Origin: Phoenicibacter sp963592435
GTDB lineage: Bacteria; Actinomycetota; Coriobacteriia; Coriobacteriales; Eggerthellaceae
Length of the DNA stretch: 64,000 bases
Assembly (NCBI GenBank): GCA_963592435.1
Contig: CAVAWT010000001.1
Coordinates: 72,608 to 136,607, forward strand
Direction of reading: 5' to 3'
Shown here: piece by piece, positions 44,039 through 53,755 of the stretch
Numbering within the stretch: position 1 is the stretch's first letter
Layout: the number at the start of each line of letters is the position of its first letter
Program-made: the position numbers and the translations under genes
Notes under the pieces: model-generated
The model's database searches: none
Told to the model about the DNA's origin: nothing
Seen by the model: the letters and a program-made list of their open reading frames with translations, nothing else

Positions 44039-45340
44039 ATGACTGAAACGTCAGAGAAAACAGTTGCAAAAAAGAATGTTTGGCAAAAATGGATGGACAT
44101 CCCTTTAGTCCTCAGGATAATCTGCGGAATTGTTATCGGTGTGATCCTAGCACTAACAGTCCCTCAGGCTGGTGATTCTCTCGCCGTCGTTAGTGACACA
44201 ATTGCACTGTTGGGAAAGCTTTTCACAACAGCACTCAAGGCAATTGCACCTATCCTTGTCTTTTTCTTAGTTACCTCATCAATAATGAATGCAAAAACTG
44301 CAGGAAACTTAAAGACTGTCATCATCCTCTATTTGGTTGCAACAACTCTATCAGCAGTCGCTGCTGTCATCGCTTGCCACTTGTTTCCACTAACACTTGT
44401 TTGGCCTAGCACAGTTGAAGTCGAACAAACAAGTCCTGGCAGTGTCGGAGAAGTCTTTTCGAATGTCATTATCGGCATGGTCTCAAACCCAGTTGAGGCA
44501 CTTGCAGAAGGAAGCTTCCTTGCAATTCTTTTCTGGGCGGCAATCATTGGTGTCGCTCTTCGTCACGCAAAAGACCCAACACGAGCTTTCATGGAAGACA
44601 TGGCTCATGCAACAACAACAGCTGTTCGTTGGGTGATCAATCTTGCGCCTTTTGGAATTTTGGGTCTTGTTTATTCATCTGTTACAGAAGCAGGCCTTGA
44701 AATTTTCACTTCATACGGCAAAGTTGTTCTTTTGCTTGTCGGTTGCATGTTGGTAATGACTTTAATAGTCAACCCAATAATCGTTTTTGTGTGCATTCGT
44801 AAAAACCCATACCCACTTTTGTGGAGGACGATCAAGGAATCATACATAACAGCATTCTTCACTCGCTCAAGTGCTGCAAACATTCCTATGAACTTAGCGC
44901 TTTGCGAAAAGTTGGGCTTAGATGAAGAATCTTACTCAGTTTCGATACCTCTTGGAGCGACGATCAACATGGGCGGTGCTGCGATTACAATTTCTGTTAT
45001 GGCGATGTGTGCTGCAAACACTCTCGGAATCCAAGTTGACATTGCTCAAGCAATCATCCTGTGTTTAATCGGTGCTCTTGGTGCTTGCGGAGCTTCAGGT
45101 GTTGCTGGAGGATCGTTGCTTTTGATTCCGCTTGCATGTTCACTTTTTGGAATTGGAAACGATGTTGCGATGAACGTTGTTGCAATTGGATTTATCATCG
45201 GCGTCATCCAAGACTCGTTTGAGACTGCACAGAACTCCTCGACAGACGTTTTGTTCACTGCCACCGCAGATTATATGCAACAACTAAAAGAAGGCAAAGA
45301 AATTCATCCAGGAGTCGATGCAAAACCTGCAAGTGCATAA
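44039..45340 (+). CDS. sstT: Serine/threonine:sodium symporter SstT
   Basis: 433 residues of the dicarboxylate/amino acid:cation symporter family. Transport-site signatures: TRSSAANIPMN, IPLGATINMGGAAITI, and the SstT-type ending IQDSFETAQNSSTDVLFTA. About eight helices plus two re-entrant loops are expected. A GGGAAAGG-type ribosome site precedes the ATG, and a strong hairpin terminator follows, so it is probably monocistronic or read through from the tRNA. Confidence 0.93.
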   Translation: MTETSEKTVAKKNVWQKWMDIPLVLRIICGIVIGVILALTVPQAGDSLAVVSDTIALLGKLFTTALKAIAPILVFFLVTSSIMNAKTAGNLKTVIILYLVATTLSAVAAVIACHLFPLTLVWPSTVEVEQTSPGSVGEVFSNVIIGMVSNPVEALAEGSFLAILFWAAIIGVALRHAKDPTRAFMEDMAHATTTAVRWVINLAPFGILGLVYSSVTEAGLEIFTSYGKVVLLLVGCMLVMTLIVNPIIVFVCIRKNPYPLLWRTIKESYITAFFTRSSAANIPMNLALCEKLGLDEESYSVSIPLGATINMGGAAITISVMAMCAANTLGIQVDIAQAIILCLIGALGACGASGVAGGSLLLIPLACSLFGIGNDVAMNVVAIGFIIGVIQDSFETAQNSSTDVLFTATADYMQQLKEGKEIHPGVDAKPASA

Positions 45341-45384
45341 ACTGCAAAACGTCGTTAAAGACAAAGTTTATGTCATCAATTTAA

Positions 45385-45416
45385 ATGCTCTGCTTTAAAA
45401 AAGTAGGGCATTTTTT
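45385..45416 (+). terminator. Rho-independent terminator of sstT
   Basis: An 11-bp stem (arms ATGCTCTGCTT and AAGTAGGGCAT, two wobble pairs) with an AAAA-type loop, followed by TTTTTT. It abuts the convergent stop codon of the DUF3841 gene at 45415. Confidence 0.9.
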
Positions 45417-45972
45417 ATAGCTCTTTTGTTATCCAGTCCTTTTTAATGCACCATAGAGCTGCTGAGATGTTTTTAACGTCGGACGTCCCGTTTAAAATTG
45501 ACTCATGGTTGTCAAAAAGATGTGACCAGCTCTTGATGATCTTTTGTTTTAATAAAGGATAAAACTGAGTTGACATGACTTTAAATTCATCAACCCCATT
45601 TGCTTGCAATTCATTTTCAAACCGAGCAACCTCCTCGACATCTTTACTGAGATATTTAAATTGCAAAATCTTCGTCCAATCCTTGTAATCGAAAAAAACT
45701 GCCTCATCATCTGGAACTTCCACTTCAAAAACGTGACCTGAACCTGATGTGTCCAAGTTAACGATGTTGGCTTGAGCCCAATAAGGAAACTCTGAACCCT
45801 CAGGTCTCTGAGTGATTTTTTGAGCTTCGCCAACAAACCAAGAATAGATTGTCATAAAAACATTTGCGCTTTCTGCATATTTACTTAAAACATATTCTTT
45901 TTTACAAAAAACAATTGAATCTTCTTGTAGTTTGTTCCACACTATGTCAGTTTGATTTAAATAAAGCTTCAT
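45415..45972 (-). CDS. DUF3841 family protein
   Basis: 185 residues. The start MKLYLNQTDIVWNKLQEDS, the mid motif IYSWFVGEAQKITQRPEG followed by FPYWAQ, and the end ISAALWCIKKDWI match the layout of DUF3841 proteins (start, Y-x-W-M/F-x, P-x-W, and a C-terminal W-x-I/L-K-x-x-W-I). Function is unknown. It is the last gene of the ileS-to-coaB operon, 7 bases after coaB. Confidence 0.65.
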   Translation of the reverse strand: MKLYLNQTDIVWNKLQEDSIVFCKKEYVLSKYAESANVFMTIYSWFVGEAQKITQRPEGSEFPYWAQANIVNLDTSGSGHVFEVEVPDDEAVFFDYKDWTKILQFKYLSKDVEEVARFENELQANGVDEFKVMSTQFYPLLKQKIIKSWSHLFDNHESILNGTSDVKNISAALWCIKKDWITKEL

Positions 45973-45979
45973 ATTTTTC

Positions 45980-46651
45980 TCATTTCTGTCGACATTGCTC
46001 TTGGCTGCAAATTTCGACTATATGCTCAGCCAACTCATCTTTCGTAACTGACTGAAAATGAAGTAGCTCACCACTCTTAAAAATGATGTGAGCACTAGTT
46101 TCTTTCTTACCAAAAACTTTTCCATCGCTAACATCATTTGCAACAATTATGTCACAACCCTTGTTCTCAATTTTTTTCTTTGCATTTTCAATCAAATTAT
46201 TCGTCTCTGCACAAAAACCGATAACAAGCTGGTCTTTTCTTTTTTTAGAAGCAAGAGTTTTCAATATGTCAGGATTTTTGACTAATTCAATTTTTTCTAA
46301 AGCCTGATCTGACGTTCCTTTTTTGAGCTTTTCTGAAAATTGAGTTTTTGGTCGATAGTCACTAACAGCTGCAGCACAGATAAGAATGTCTGCCTCACAA
46401 AACGACTTTTCGCAACTATTAAGCATATCTAGAGCTGACATGACGTTTTCAACGTGAGTTAGCTTAGGGTAACTTACGTTGACAGGACCAGAAACAACAG
46501 TAACATCAGCACCGGCATTTAAAAAAGCTTTAGCAATCGCACAGCCCATTTTCCCAGATGAAAAATTTGAAATGAACCTGACAGGATCGATTTTTTCTAT
46601 TGTTGGACCAGAAGTTATTAAAACTTTTTTATTTTCTAAAGTTGAACCCAT
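45980..46651 (-). CDS. coaB: Phosphopantothenate-cysteine ligase (separate CoaB)
   Basis: 223 residues. It joins 4'-phosphopantothenate and cysteine using CTP in coenzyme A synthesis. Motifs: SGPTIEKIDPVRFISNFSSGKMG, AAAVSDYRP, and IGFCAETNNL. In most bacteria CoaB is fused behind CoaC; here it is a separate protein starting 3 bases after coaC, with both reading in order CoaC then CoaB. Confidence 0.9.
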   Translation of the reverse strand: MGSTLENKKVLITSGPTIEKIDPVRFISNFSSGKMGCAIAKAFLNAGADVTVVSGPVNVSYPKLTHVENVMSALDMLNSCEKSFCEADILICAAAVSDYRPKTQFSEKLKKGTSDQALEKIELVKNPDILKTLASKKRKDQLVIGFCAETNNLIENAKKKIENKGCDIIVANDVSDGKVFGKKETSAHIIFKSGELLHFQSVTKDELAEHIVEICSQEQCRQK

Positions 46652-46654
46652 CGA

Positions 46655-47191
46655 TTAAAGCAATTTTAAACACGCATTAACTATGTCATCAACGGGTGCA
46701 AGCGCCCCTTTACCTGTGCCTCCACAAGCAAGATTGCCTTGGACGGGCTCGATGATTTCAACGCCTCTTGACTTTAATGTCCCTAAATTTGCTTGAGTTG
46801 CTTCATTTTCAAACATTGCTTCATTCATAGCAGGAGCAACGGCAATGGGGCATTTTGCTGCCAAAAAAGAAGCAGTCAAAACATTGTCAGCAATTCCATT
46901 TGCAATTTTTGCTATTGTGTTTGCACTTGCTGGTACAATCAAGAAAAGATCTACGTTTTGAGAAAAAGTGATGTGCGGATTTGGAGAAAGCTCATCAGCC
47001 GTAAAAGAAGTGACAACGTGGTTTTGTGTGAGGCTTCGCCAAACGATCTCGCCTATAAACTCAAGGGATGCAGGCGTTGCAACGACGGACACATCGATTC
47101 CCTCATGAACAAATCTTCTGACGATTTCACACGTTTTATAAATTGATATGGAGGCTGTGACACCTACTAAAATTTTTTTCTTTTCTGCCAT
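46655..47191 (-). CDS. coaC: Phosphopantothenoylcysteine decarboxylase (separate CoaC)
   Basis: 178 residues. A flavoprotein that decarboxylates phosphopantothenoylcysteine. It shows VGVTASISIYK, HITFSQNVDLFLIVPASANTIAKIANGIADN (PASANT motif), PAMNEAMFE and the substrate clamp LACGGTGKG. Together with the next gene it replaces the usual CoaBC fusion. Confidence 0.9.
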   Translation of the reverse strand: MAEKKKILVGVTASISIYKTCEIVRRFVHEGIDVSVVATPASLEFIGEIVWRSLTQNHVVTSFTADELSPNPHITFSQNVDLFLIVPASANTIAKIANGIADNVLTASFLAAKCPIAVAPAMNEAMFENEATQANLGTLKSRGVEIIEPVQGNLACGGTGKGALAPVDDIVNACLKLL

Positions 47192-47219
47192 GATTTGCTA
47201 GAACAACCCTTCATATTTC

Positions 47220-48209
47220 TTACAATTTTAAAGTTTCTTCTAAAACTCTGCCATCAAGAAGAACAAGCGCGTTGTGTAAATCTTTTGGCAAAGAGTCTTC
47301 AAATTGTAACAACTCGCCTGTAATGGGATGATTAAACTTCAACTTAGCAGAATGGAGAAACTGCCTTGTCAGTCCTAAATTTGAGCTCTTAGCTTTTGGC
47401 GAATAGGACGCGTATAGCGGATCTCCAACAACTGGGTGCTTTATGAATTGCATGTGAACACGAATTTGATGTGTTCTGCCTGTTAACAACTTGCACTCAA
47501 GAAGAGTGTAGCCTGAATCGTTGTTTGTTGAAGAAAAAGTCTTTAGCTTCTCGGCTGTTGTCACAGCTTCTTTTTCTCCTGCACCATTGCCAACTACCAT
47601 TTTCGTTCTGTGTGTCGTGTGCCTTCGAATTGGAGCGTCAATTTTTATCGTGTCCTCGTGCATTATGCCATGAACTAAAGCGATATATCTTCTATCTACT
47701 TCTCGATTCTTAATTTGCTCAATAAGAGCGTTTCCTGCTTCATTTGTTTTTGCACAAATCATTAGCCCAGTCGTAAAAGCGTCAAGCCTGTGAACAATGC
47801 CAGGCCTCGTTTCATTTCCTTGACACACACAAAGCCCATCTTCTCCATATCTTTCAATCAGCGCATGCATGAGCGTCCGTTTTTGCTTTTCGTTTGATGG
47901 GTGAGTTAAGAGGTCTGCTTGTTTGGAGATGACAAGTAAATGTTCGTCTTCAAAACGTATGTCAAGAGGGATCGAGAGTGTGTCTTCTTCATTTTGTTGA
48001 ACATGTTTAACAAAAGTAATTATGTCATTTTCTTTTAAGCAATAATTCTTTTTGACGGGCGAGTCATTGACGAGCACTTCCTTGTTAGTTATTGCTTTTG
48101 ATGAAGCGTTTCGGCTTTCAAACTTGTTCTCATTAAACAGAAAAACATCCAAACGCTGACCTGCAAAAAGTTCATCAACGACAATCCTATCTTCACTTAG
48201 TGTTACCAC
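47220..48209 (-). CDS. RluD-type 23S rRNA pseudouridine synthase
   Basis: 329 residues. An S4 RNA-binding domain at the N-terminus (GQRLDVFLFNEN) and the RluA/RluD catalytic domain with HRLDAFTTGLM (catalytic Asp), followed by LLTGRTHQIRVHMQFIKHPVVGDPLYA. It is placed between lspA and coaC; lspA-rluD adjacency is widespread. The target position in rRNA cannot be told from sequence alone. Starts with GTG. Confidence 0.9.
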   Translation of the reverse strand: MVTLSEDRIVVDELFAGQRLDVFLFNENKFESRNASSKAITNKEVLVNDSPVKKNYCLKENDIITFVKHVQQNEEDTLSIPLDIRFEDEHLLVISKQADLLTHPSNEKQKRTLMHALIERYGEDGLCVCQGNETRPGIVHRLDAFTTGLMICAKTNEAGNALIEQIKNREVDRRYIALVHGIMHEDTIKIDAPIRRHTTHRTKMVVGNGAGEKEAVTTAEKLKTFSSTNNDSGYTLLECKLLTGRTHQIRVHMQFIKHPVVGDPLYASYSPKAKSSNLGLTRQFLHSAKLKFNHPITGELLQFEDSLPKDLHNALVLLDGRVLEETLKL

Positions 48210-48222
48210 AAATAAACATAAC

Positions 48223-48708
48223 CTATCTGCGATTAAGAATCAGCATGTTGATAACAAGTGTTATGACACCGATCGTTATTGCACAATCAGCAATGTTGAA
48301 AACAGGATAGTCGATGAAAGTCACTTGGATCATGTCGATGACGTAGCCATTCAAAAAGCGATCGAGCGCGTTGCCAAGTCCACCAGAGAACAAAAGCGCG
48401 CAAGCGATGATGGTCGGTGTGTTTGTTGTGCTCGAATTAAAGAACAAAAAACATACTATGAAAATGCAAACGATGAGAGCAATAACAACAAAAAGGTTCG
48501 TCCAATCACCAAACATTCCCCATGCAGCTCCAGTGTTGTGAACAAGTGTTAGTTGCAACGCACCTGGTATCAAAACTGCAATAACTTCTCCGACCTCATG
48601 AGTTGCAGCAAATTGCTTCGTCAACTGATCAAGCATCATGACAACAACAACGAGTCCAATGAAAAGTGCAAGTTTAACAGCTTTAACAGATTTTTGATTT
48701 TGAGTCAC
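48223..48708 (-). CDS. lspA: Lipoprotein signal peptidase
   Basis: 161 residues from GTG at 48708, with GAAGGG nine bases upstream (a TTG at 48744 would overlap ileS without such a site). LspA cleaves prolipoprotein signal peptides after lipidation. Four helices are visible, and the catalytic aspartates lie in GNALDRFLNGYVIDMI and FNIADCAITIG. It would process the lipoprotein of the nickel-type importer among others. Confidence 0.93.
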   Translation of the reverse strand: MTQNQKSVKAVKLALFIGLVVVVMMLDQLTKQFAATHEVGEVIAVLIPGALQLTLVHNTGAAWGMFGDWTNLFVVIALIVCIFIVCFLFFNSSTTNTPTIIACALLFSGGLGNALDRFLNGYVIDMIQVTFIDYPVFNIADCAITIGVITLVINMLILNRR

Positions 48709-48722
48709 TTTAATGAGCCCTT

Positions 48723-51548
48723 CTAGCCAAGAACTTTTGCGCAACGCTCACAAACATCTGAGTGGTTTTCATCTGTTGAAAGATGTACATAATTCCAGCA
48801 ACGAGGGCATTTATCAAGCTCTGTTTTCTCGACACTAGCAAGAGTCTCTTCCCCTTCAACAAACTCAACTTCAGCGCAAATCAGAAGTTCGATGATGACT
48901 TTATCGTCGTATTTTTTAATCACGTTCAAATTGTCTTTGGAAGTGGCAATTTTAATGGATGCTTCTTGGCTCTTCTTGATTGAACCTTCTCCCCTTGCTT
49001 CCTCAATTGCTTTCGTTGCAGCGTCGCGGACCTCGAACAAAACTTCAAAATCGCTTAACAGCTCGTCTTGTGCCCCCTTTGGAACTGAAGGTGTGAAGTT
49101 GTCTGCATCTGGCCAACCAGCGAGCTGGACTGAAACTTCTCTGTCGTCTTCTTTCAAACCTTCTGGCCAAAAGCCCCAAACTTCTTCAGTCGTGAAAGAA
49201 AGAATTGGAGACAAAACTCGAACAAGAACGTTTAATACGTTTTCAAGAACACTTTGAACAGCGCGTCTGCGAGGTGAATTCGCGCTTTCTGAATAGAGCC
49301 TGTCTTTTGCGACGTCCATATATATAGCACTCAAATCATTGTTTACAAAGTCATAAAGTGTGCGATAGACATAATGGAATTTGCATTCATCATAAGCCTT
49401 ATTAACGTCGTCTAGGACCTTTGAAAGCTTTACCATGACCCATTTATCAATCGGCTCCAAGTCCTCGAAGTTCTTGACCCTATCTTCGCTCTTAAAGTCG
49501 TCCAAGTTGCCGAGAAGGAAACGGAAGATGTTTCTGAACTTGCGGTAGGCATCGCTTGTTCTTTGCAAAATTGAATCAGAAATGCTCACATCTTGTGAAT
49601 AATCAACAGAAGAGACCCACATGCGCAAAACATCAGCTCCAACTTTATTGACAACTTCAGCTGGATCAACGCCATTTCCAAGCGATTTGCTCATCTTGCG
49701 TCCGTTTTCATCAACTGTGAAACCGCAATGCATGACCGATTTATAAGGTGCTGTTCCATAAGCTCCGACACTTGTCAAAAGTGAAGACTGGAACCAGCCT
49801 CTGTGCTGATCAGATCCTTCCAGATACATCTCAGCAGGCCAAGTGAGACCTTCATCTGCTCGATGCTTTAAGACAGATGTGTGAGAAACGCCACTCTCCC
49901 ACCAAACATCCAAAATGTCTTTTTCAGGAAGAACTTCAGTGCATCCGCAATGTTCACACTTTGTGTCCTTAGGGAGATATTCACTCGGATCTTTAGTAAA
50001 CCATGCATCAGCTCCTTCTTCGTTAAAGAGCTTGATAACAGCGTCAAACGTCTCTTCAGTTGCTATTGTTTCTCCACATTTTGCGCACTTAAAAACTGGC
50101 AGTGGAACACCCCACGATCTTTGACGAGAAATGCACCAGTCAGGGCGTTCCTCAACCATTGCACCAATCCTGTTAGAAGCCCACTCTGGAATCCACTTGA
50201 CGTTTTCTTTAATTTCTTTTAGTGCTTGACTGCGAAGGTTAGTTTTATCCATCGAAACAAACCACTGATCAGTCGCTCTGAAAATAACAGGTTCGTGACA
50301 TCTCCAGCAATGAGGATAGGAGTGAGTGATCTTGACTTCTGCAACTAAAGTCCCCTCGCCACGCAGCCACTCAATAATTTTAGGGTTTGAGTCATCAGTC
50401 GAAAGACCAGCAAACTGTCCTGCTTCTTCCGTGAGAACTCCGTCGTCATCAACTGGCATTAAAGTCATGATTCCGTCAAATTGTTGAGCGACAACGTAGT
50501 CCTCAACACCGTGACCAGGCGCTGTGTGGACGCAACCTGTGCCAGAATCGAGAGTGACATGGTCTCCATAGATAACTTTTCCCTTTAAATCTTGACGAAT
50601 TGGGCAAGTGTATGTGAGACCACACAATTCTTTCCCCGAAACGCTAACAACGTTGCCGTCGCCATCTTTTGCAAGTGAATAATCATCCCAGCTGGCAACT
50701 TCTGCAACTTGTTCGACCAGTTCTCGAGCCATTAGCATTGCATTGTCATTATTCAAGACAAAGACATATTCTGCATTTGGAGCAAGTGAGACGGCTGTGT
50801 TTGCAGGAAGAGTCCAAGGTGTTGTTGTCCAAATCAAAACATAGGGAGTTTTTTCAGATGCATCTGTGTCTTTAAACTGGGAAGGCAATTCATCGAGCTT
50901 AAAGTTAACGAAAATTGACGGAGAAGTTTCATCTCCATATTCAATCTCAGCCTCTGCAAGTGCAGTGTGGCAATGAGAACACCAATGAATTGGCTTTCTG
51001 CCTCGATAGATCGCGCCATCGAGATACATCTTTTTAAAAATTTCAACATTTCCTGACTCATAATTTGGCAAAAAAGTGAGATAGGGATGATCCCAATCGC
51101 CGTTCACACCAAGGCGTTTAAATCCGTCACGTTGCAAATCAACACACTTGACAGCCCAGTCACGACAAAGTTTCCTAACTTCAGACTGTGGCATTTCGCG
51201 CATTTTTTCGGTGCCGAGCTGCTTTTCAATGATGTGCTCAATCGGTTGTCCGTGACAATCCCAACCTGGGACATAAGGCGTATAATACCCACGTTGAGCG
51301 TGTGATTTGTTAACAAAGTCTTTCAAAATTTTGTTAAAAGCATGTCCAATGTGAATTGGTCCGTTGGCATAAGGTGGACCATCATGCAAAACAAACGGCT
51401 CACCTTCCTTGTTTTTCTCCAAAACTTTTGAATAAATGTCTTCTTCTTCCCATTTCTTCAAAACCTCAGGTTCACGATGCGCCAGATCACCACGCATAGG
51501 AAAGTCAGTCTTTGGTAAATTCATCGTTTCTTTATAATTATTCGACAT
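48723..51548 (-). CDS. ileS: Isoleucyl-tRNA synthetase
   Basis: 941 residues, class I. HIGHA in GPIHIGHAFNKILKD, the editing region TTTPWTLPANTAV, KMSKSLGNG as KMSKS, and a C-terminal zinc finger CPRC...CERC. AGAGGA precedes the ATG. It leads the operon ileS-lspA-rluD-coaC-coaB-DUF3841. A TATACT box on the minus strand at 51625-51630 is a possible promoter about 75 bases upstream; the leader is too short for a T-box. Confidence 0.97.
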   Translation of the reverse strand: MSNNYKETMNLPKTDFPMRGDLAHREPEVLKKWEEEDIYSKVLEKNKEGEPFVLHDGPPYANGPIHIGHAFNKILKDFVNKSHAQRGYYTPYVPGWDCHGQPIEHIIEKQLGTEKMREMPQSEVRKLCRDWAVKCVDLQRDGFKRLGVNGDWDHPYLTFLPNYESGNVEIFKKMYLDGAIYRGRKPIHWCSHCHTALAEAEIEYGDETSPSIFVNFKLDELPSQFKDTDASEKTPYVLIWTTTPWTLPANTAVSLAPNAEYVFVLNNDNAMLMARELVEQVAEVASWDDYSLAKDGDGNVVSVSGKELCGLTYTCPIRQDLKGKVIYGDHVTLDSGTGCVHTAPGHGVEDYVVAQQFDGIMTLMPVDDDGVLTEEAGQFAGLSTDDSNPKIIEWLRGEGTLVAEVKITHSYPHCWRCHEPVIFRATDQWFVSMDKTNLRSQALKEIKENVKWIPEWASNRIGAMVEERPDWCISRQRSWGVPLPVFKCAKCGETIATEETFDAVIKLFNEEGADAWFTKDPSEYLPKDTKCEHCGCTEVLPEKDILDVWWESGVSHTSVLKHRADEGLTWPAEMYLEGSDQHRGWFQSSLLTSVGAYGTAPYKSVMHCGFTVDENGRKMSKSLGNGVDPAEVVNKVGADVLRMWVSSVDYSQDVSISDSILQRTSDAYRKFRNIFRFLLGNLDDFKSEDRVKNFEDLEPIDKWVMVKLSKVLDDVNKAYDECKFHYVYRTLYDFVNNDLSAIYMDVAKDRLYSESANSPRRRAVQSVLENVLNVLVRVLSPILSFTTEEVWGFWPEGLKEDDREVSVQLAGWPDADNFTPSVPKGAQDELLSDFEVLFEVRDAATKAIEEARGEGSIKKSQEASIKIATSKDNLNVIKKYDDKVIIELLICAEVEFVEGEETLASVEKTELDKCPRCWNYVHLSTDENHSDVCERCAKVLG

Positions 51549-51684
51549 GCTTTTCTTCCTCTAATTTTTTATCTCTTAAAAAAAACTTATATTTAGATGA
51601 TTTCTCGTCAAACAAACATAGTTAAGTATAACGCGAATAAAAGAATTAGTTTAAATGAAGACGAAAATTAACACGACTCTTTTG

Positions 51685-51690
51685 TATAAT
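51685..51690 (+). promoter_or_regulatory. Predicted -10 box of degV
   Basis: A perfect TATAAT at 51685-51690, 68 bases before the degV start, followed by an AAGGAG ribosome site. The -35 region is poor, so the call is partial. Confidence 0.5.
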
Positions 51691-51757
51691 CTAAAAAAAA
51701 CAAGTCTAAAATTTATTTAACAAATCAACTTTTTAAAGTAGAAGGAGTTCTTTAGAT

Positions 51758-52630
51758 ATGTCTTTTAAAATTGTTAGCGATTCATGTGCAAACTTAACAG
51801 ATGAAATCATTGATAAATTCGACTTAACAATTTTGCCTTTGACTTTCATGGTTGACGGCAAACAACACACATCATATAAAAAGAGAGAAAAATCAAACCT
51901 TCCTAAGTTCTATAAAATGATGCGCGAAGGCAAAGTCGTCACAACTTCCCTTCCTAACCTTGTCGATTCGAAAAAGGAAATCGAGAAAATTTTGAAAGGT
52001 GGAGAAGATGTTTTGCTAATAGCTTTTTCGTCAGGACTTTCGGGGACCTACACTGCAATCGACTTGATTTGCAAGGAACTTGCTTCAAAATATGAAGACA
52101 GAAAAATCATGACAGTTGACACTTTGGCAGCTGCCGCTGGTCAAGGAATGTTAGTCTGGATGGCAGCAGAGATGCGTGATGATGGAGAATCGATTGAGAC
52201 TGTTCATAAGTGGCTTGAAGATAACAAGTTGCACCTCGCTCATTGGTTCACAGTTGACGACCTGCACTTCTTAGAGCGCGGTGGACGCGTTTCAAAAACA
52301 GCCGCATTTGCAGGAACTGTTCTAAACATCAAGCCTGTTTTGCATGTTGACGATGAAGGACACTTAATTCCAATGGAAAAAGTTCGCGGAAGAAAAAAGT
52401 CAATCGATGCTCTTGTTACACACATGCAAGAAACGATGGTTGAGCCTTATGACTACAAAGTCTTGATTTCTCATGGCGATTGCCTGGAAGATGCTGAAGC
52501 ACTTGCAAAAATAGTTAAAGAGAAAACTGGCGTAAGCGACATTCACATCAACTGTCTTGATCCTGTCATTGGTGCACATTCAGGACCAGGCACGTTAGCT
52601 CTTTTCTATCTTGCTACAAGCAGAAACTAA
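51758..52630 (+). CDS. DegV family fatty-acid-binding protein
   Basis: 290 residues. DegV (FakB-like) proteins bind a fatty acid and present it to the kinase FakA. The family signatures SDSCANLTDEI, FSSGLSGTYTAI, and LHFLERGGRVSKTAAFAGTVLNIKPVLHVDDEG are present, as is the C-terminal GAHSGPGTLALFY. No fakA-like DhaK gene is near. A good ribosome site (AGAAGGAG) precedes the ATG. Confidence 0.92.
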   Translation: MSFKIVSDSCANLTDEIIDKFDLTILPLTFMVDGKQHTSYKKREKSNLPKFYKMMREGKVVTTSLPNLVDSKKEIEKILKGGEDVLLIAFSSGLSGTYTAIDLICKELASKYEDRKIMTVDTLAAAAGQGMLVWMAAEMRDDGESIETVHKWLEDNKLHLAHWFTVDDLHFLERGGRVSKTAAFAGTVLNIKPVLHVDDEGHLIPMEKVRGRKKSIDALVTHMQETMVEPYDYKVLISHGDCLEDAEALAKIVKEKTGVSDIHINCLDPVIGAHSGPGTLALFYLATSRN

Positions 52631-52658
52631 CTTAAAACAAAATAATTATAAAAATTAA

Positions 52659-52680
52659 TTAGCAATTTTTATATTGCTAA
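52659..52680 (-). terminator. Hairpin at the end of pta, between convergent genes
   Basis: TTAGCAAT-TTTTAT-ATTGCTAA, an 8-bp perfect stem overlapping the pta stop codon. On the minus strand it is followed by TTAATTTTTAT, fitting a terminator for pta; there is no T-run on the degV side. Confidence 0.6.
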
Positions 52681-53616
52681 CGTTGACTGTATTGCAGTGA
52701 TTGCTACAACTCCAACTATGTCATCGACTGAGCATCCGCGCGACAAGTCATTGACAGGAGCTGCCAAGCCTTGAGTTATTGGTCCATAAGCGTCAGCTTT
52801 TGCTAGTCGCTGCACAAGTTTATAGCCAATGTTTCCAGCATCCAAGTCAGGGAATATCAAAACATTTGCTCTGCCAGCAACCTTGGAGTCAGGAAATTTA
52901 GAATCGGCAATCTCTTTGACAAGAGCAGTGTCGAGTTGCATCTCACCATCGATGTCAAGCTCTGGAGCTTGTTCTTTTGCAAGCATAGTTGCTGTGACGA
53001 CTTTTTGGGCATCCAAGTTCTTTGCACTTCCCAAACTTGAGTGTGAAAGCATGGCAACGCGAGGATGATCGCCAACAAAAATTTTGAAGGTGTGGGCTGA
53101 CTGAACTGCAATATTTGCAAGTTCTTCCTGATCAGGATTAACATTTAAGCCCGAATCAGAAAAAATGAAAGTTCCATTTTCACCATATTCGCAGTTCGGA
53201 ACACACATAATAAAGAAAGCTGAAACAAGTCGTGCGTCTGGAGCAGTTTTAATTATTTGAAGTGCAGGGCGCAAAACGTCCCCAGTTGCATGTGTTGCAC
53301 CTGCAACAACTCCATCGACTCGCCCAGTTTTTAAAAGCATCATTGCAAGATAGAGTGGGTCTTCAATCGTTTTTTTGGCTTCTTCTTCGGTCATTCCTCT
53401 CTTTTTTCTCAGTTCATAAAGAGAATAGGCTAAAGATGGTTTTAACTCCTTTATTTCATCAGATTCATTTTTCCCAAGCAAAACAACGTTTGCAATCCCT
53501 TTTTCTTCTATTATTCGCGCAGCCTTCTCAACACGTTCATCATCGCCCTCAGGCAGGCAAATTGTTTTATTCAGTTTTGTTGCTCTCGCAATAATGTTGT
53601 CAATAAATGATGGCAT
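52669..53616 (-). CDS. pta: Phosphate acetyltransferase
   Basis: 315 residues, the short form without the N-terminal DRTGG domain. It interconverts acetyl-CoA and acetyl phosphate, giving ATP via acetate kinase in fermenters. Signatures: ICLPEGDDERV at the start, DGVVAGATHATGDVLRPALQ, and the C-terminal GPITQGLAAPVNDLSRG. ackA is not adjacent. Confidence 0.93.
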   Translation of the reverse strand: MPSFIDNIIARATKLNKTICLPEGDDERVEKAARIIEEKGIANVVLLGKNESDEIKELKPSLAYSLYELRKKRGMTEEEAKKTIEDPLYLAMMLLKTGRVDGVVAGATHATGDVLRPALQIIKTAPDARLVSAFFIMCVPNCEYGENGTFIFSDSGLNVNPDQEELANIAVQSAHTFKIFVGDHPRVAMLSHSSLGSAKNLDAQKVVTATMLAKEQAPELDIDGEMQLDTALVKEIADSKFPDSKVAGRANVLIFPDLDAGNIGYKLVQRLAKADAYGPITQGLAAPVNDLSRGCSVDDIVGVVAITAIQSTLAI

Positions 53617-53677
53617 TTTGTGTCCTTATTAAACTAAAACTTTTTTAAGCGTCTAAAAAAACACTTAAAAAACTCAT

Positions 53678-53707
53678 TTGTCATTTTCTAGTTTATAACA
53701 GTATAAT
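53678..53707 (+). promoter_or_regulatory. Predicted promoter of glf
   Basis: TTGTCA (53678-53683), 18-base spacer, TATAAT (53702-53707). The glf GTG at 53756 has TAAGGAG upstream. Confidence 0.65.
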
Positions 53708-53755
53708 AGACATGCTTTATAAGAATTTTAATAATTAGGTGTAAGGAGAATTCAA

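Noticed and set aside
48709..48744. Upstream TTG start for lspA.
   Set aside because: It would overlap ileS; GTG at 48708 has a GAAGGG site at ideal spacing.
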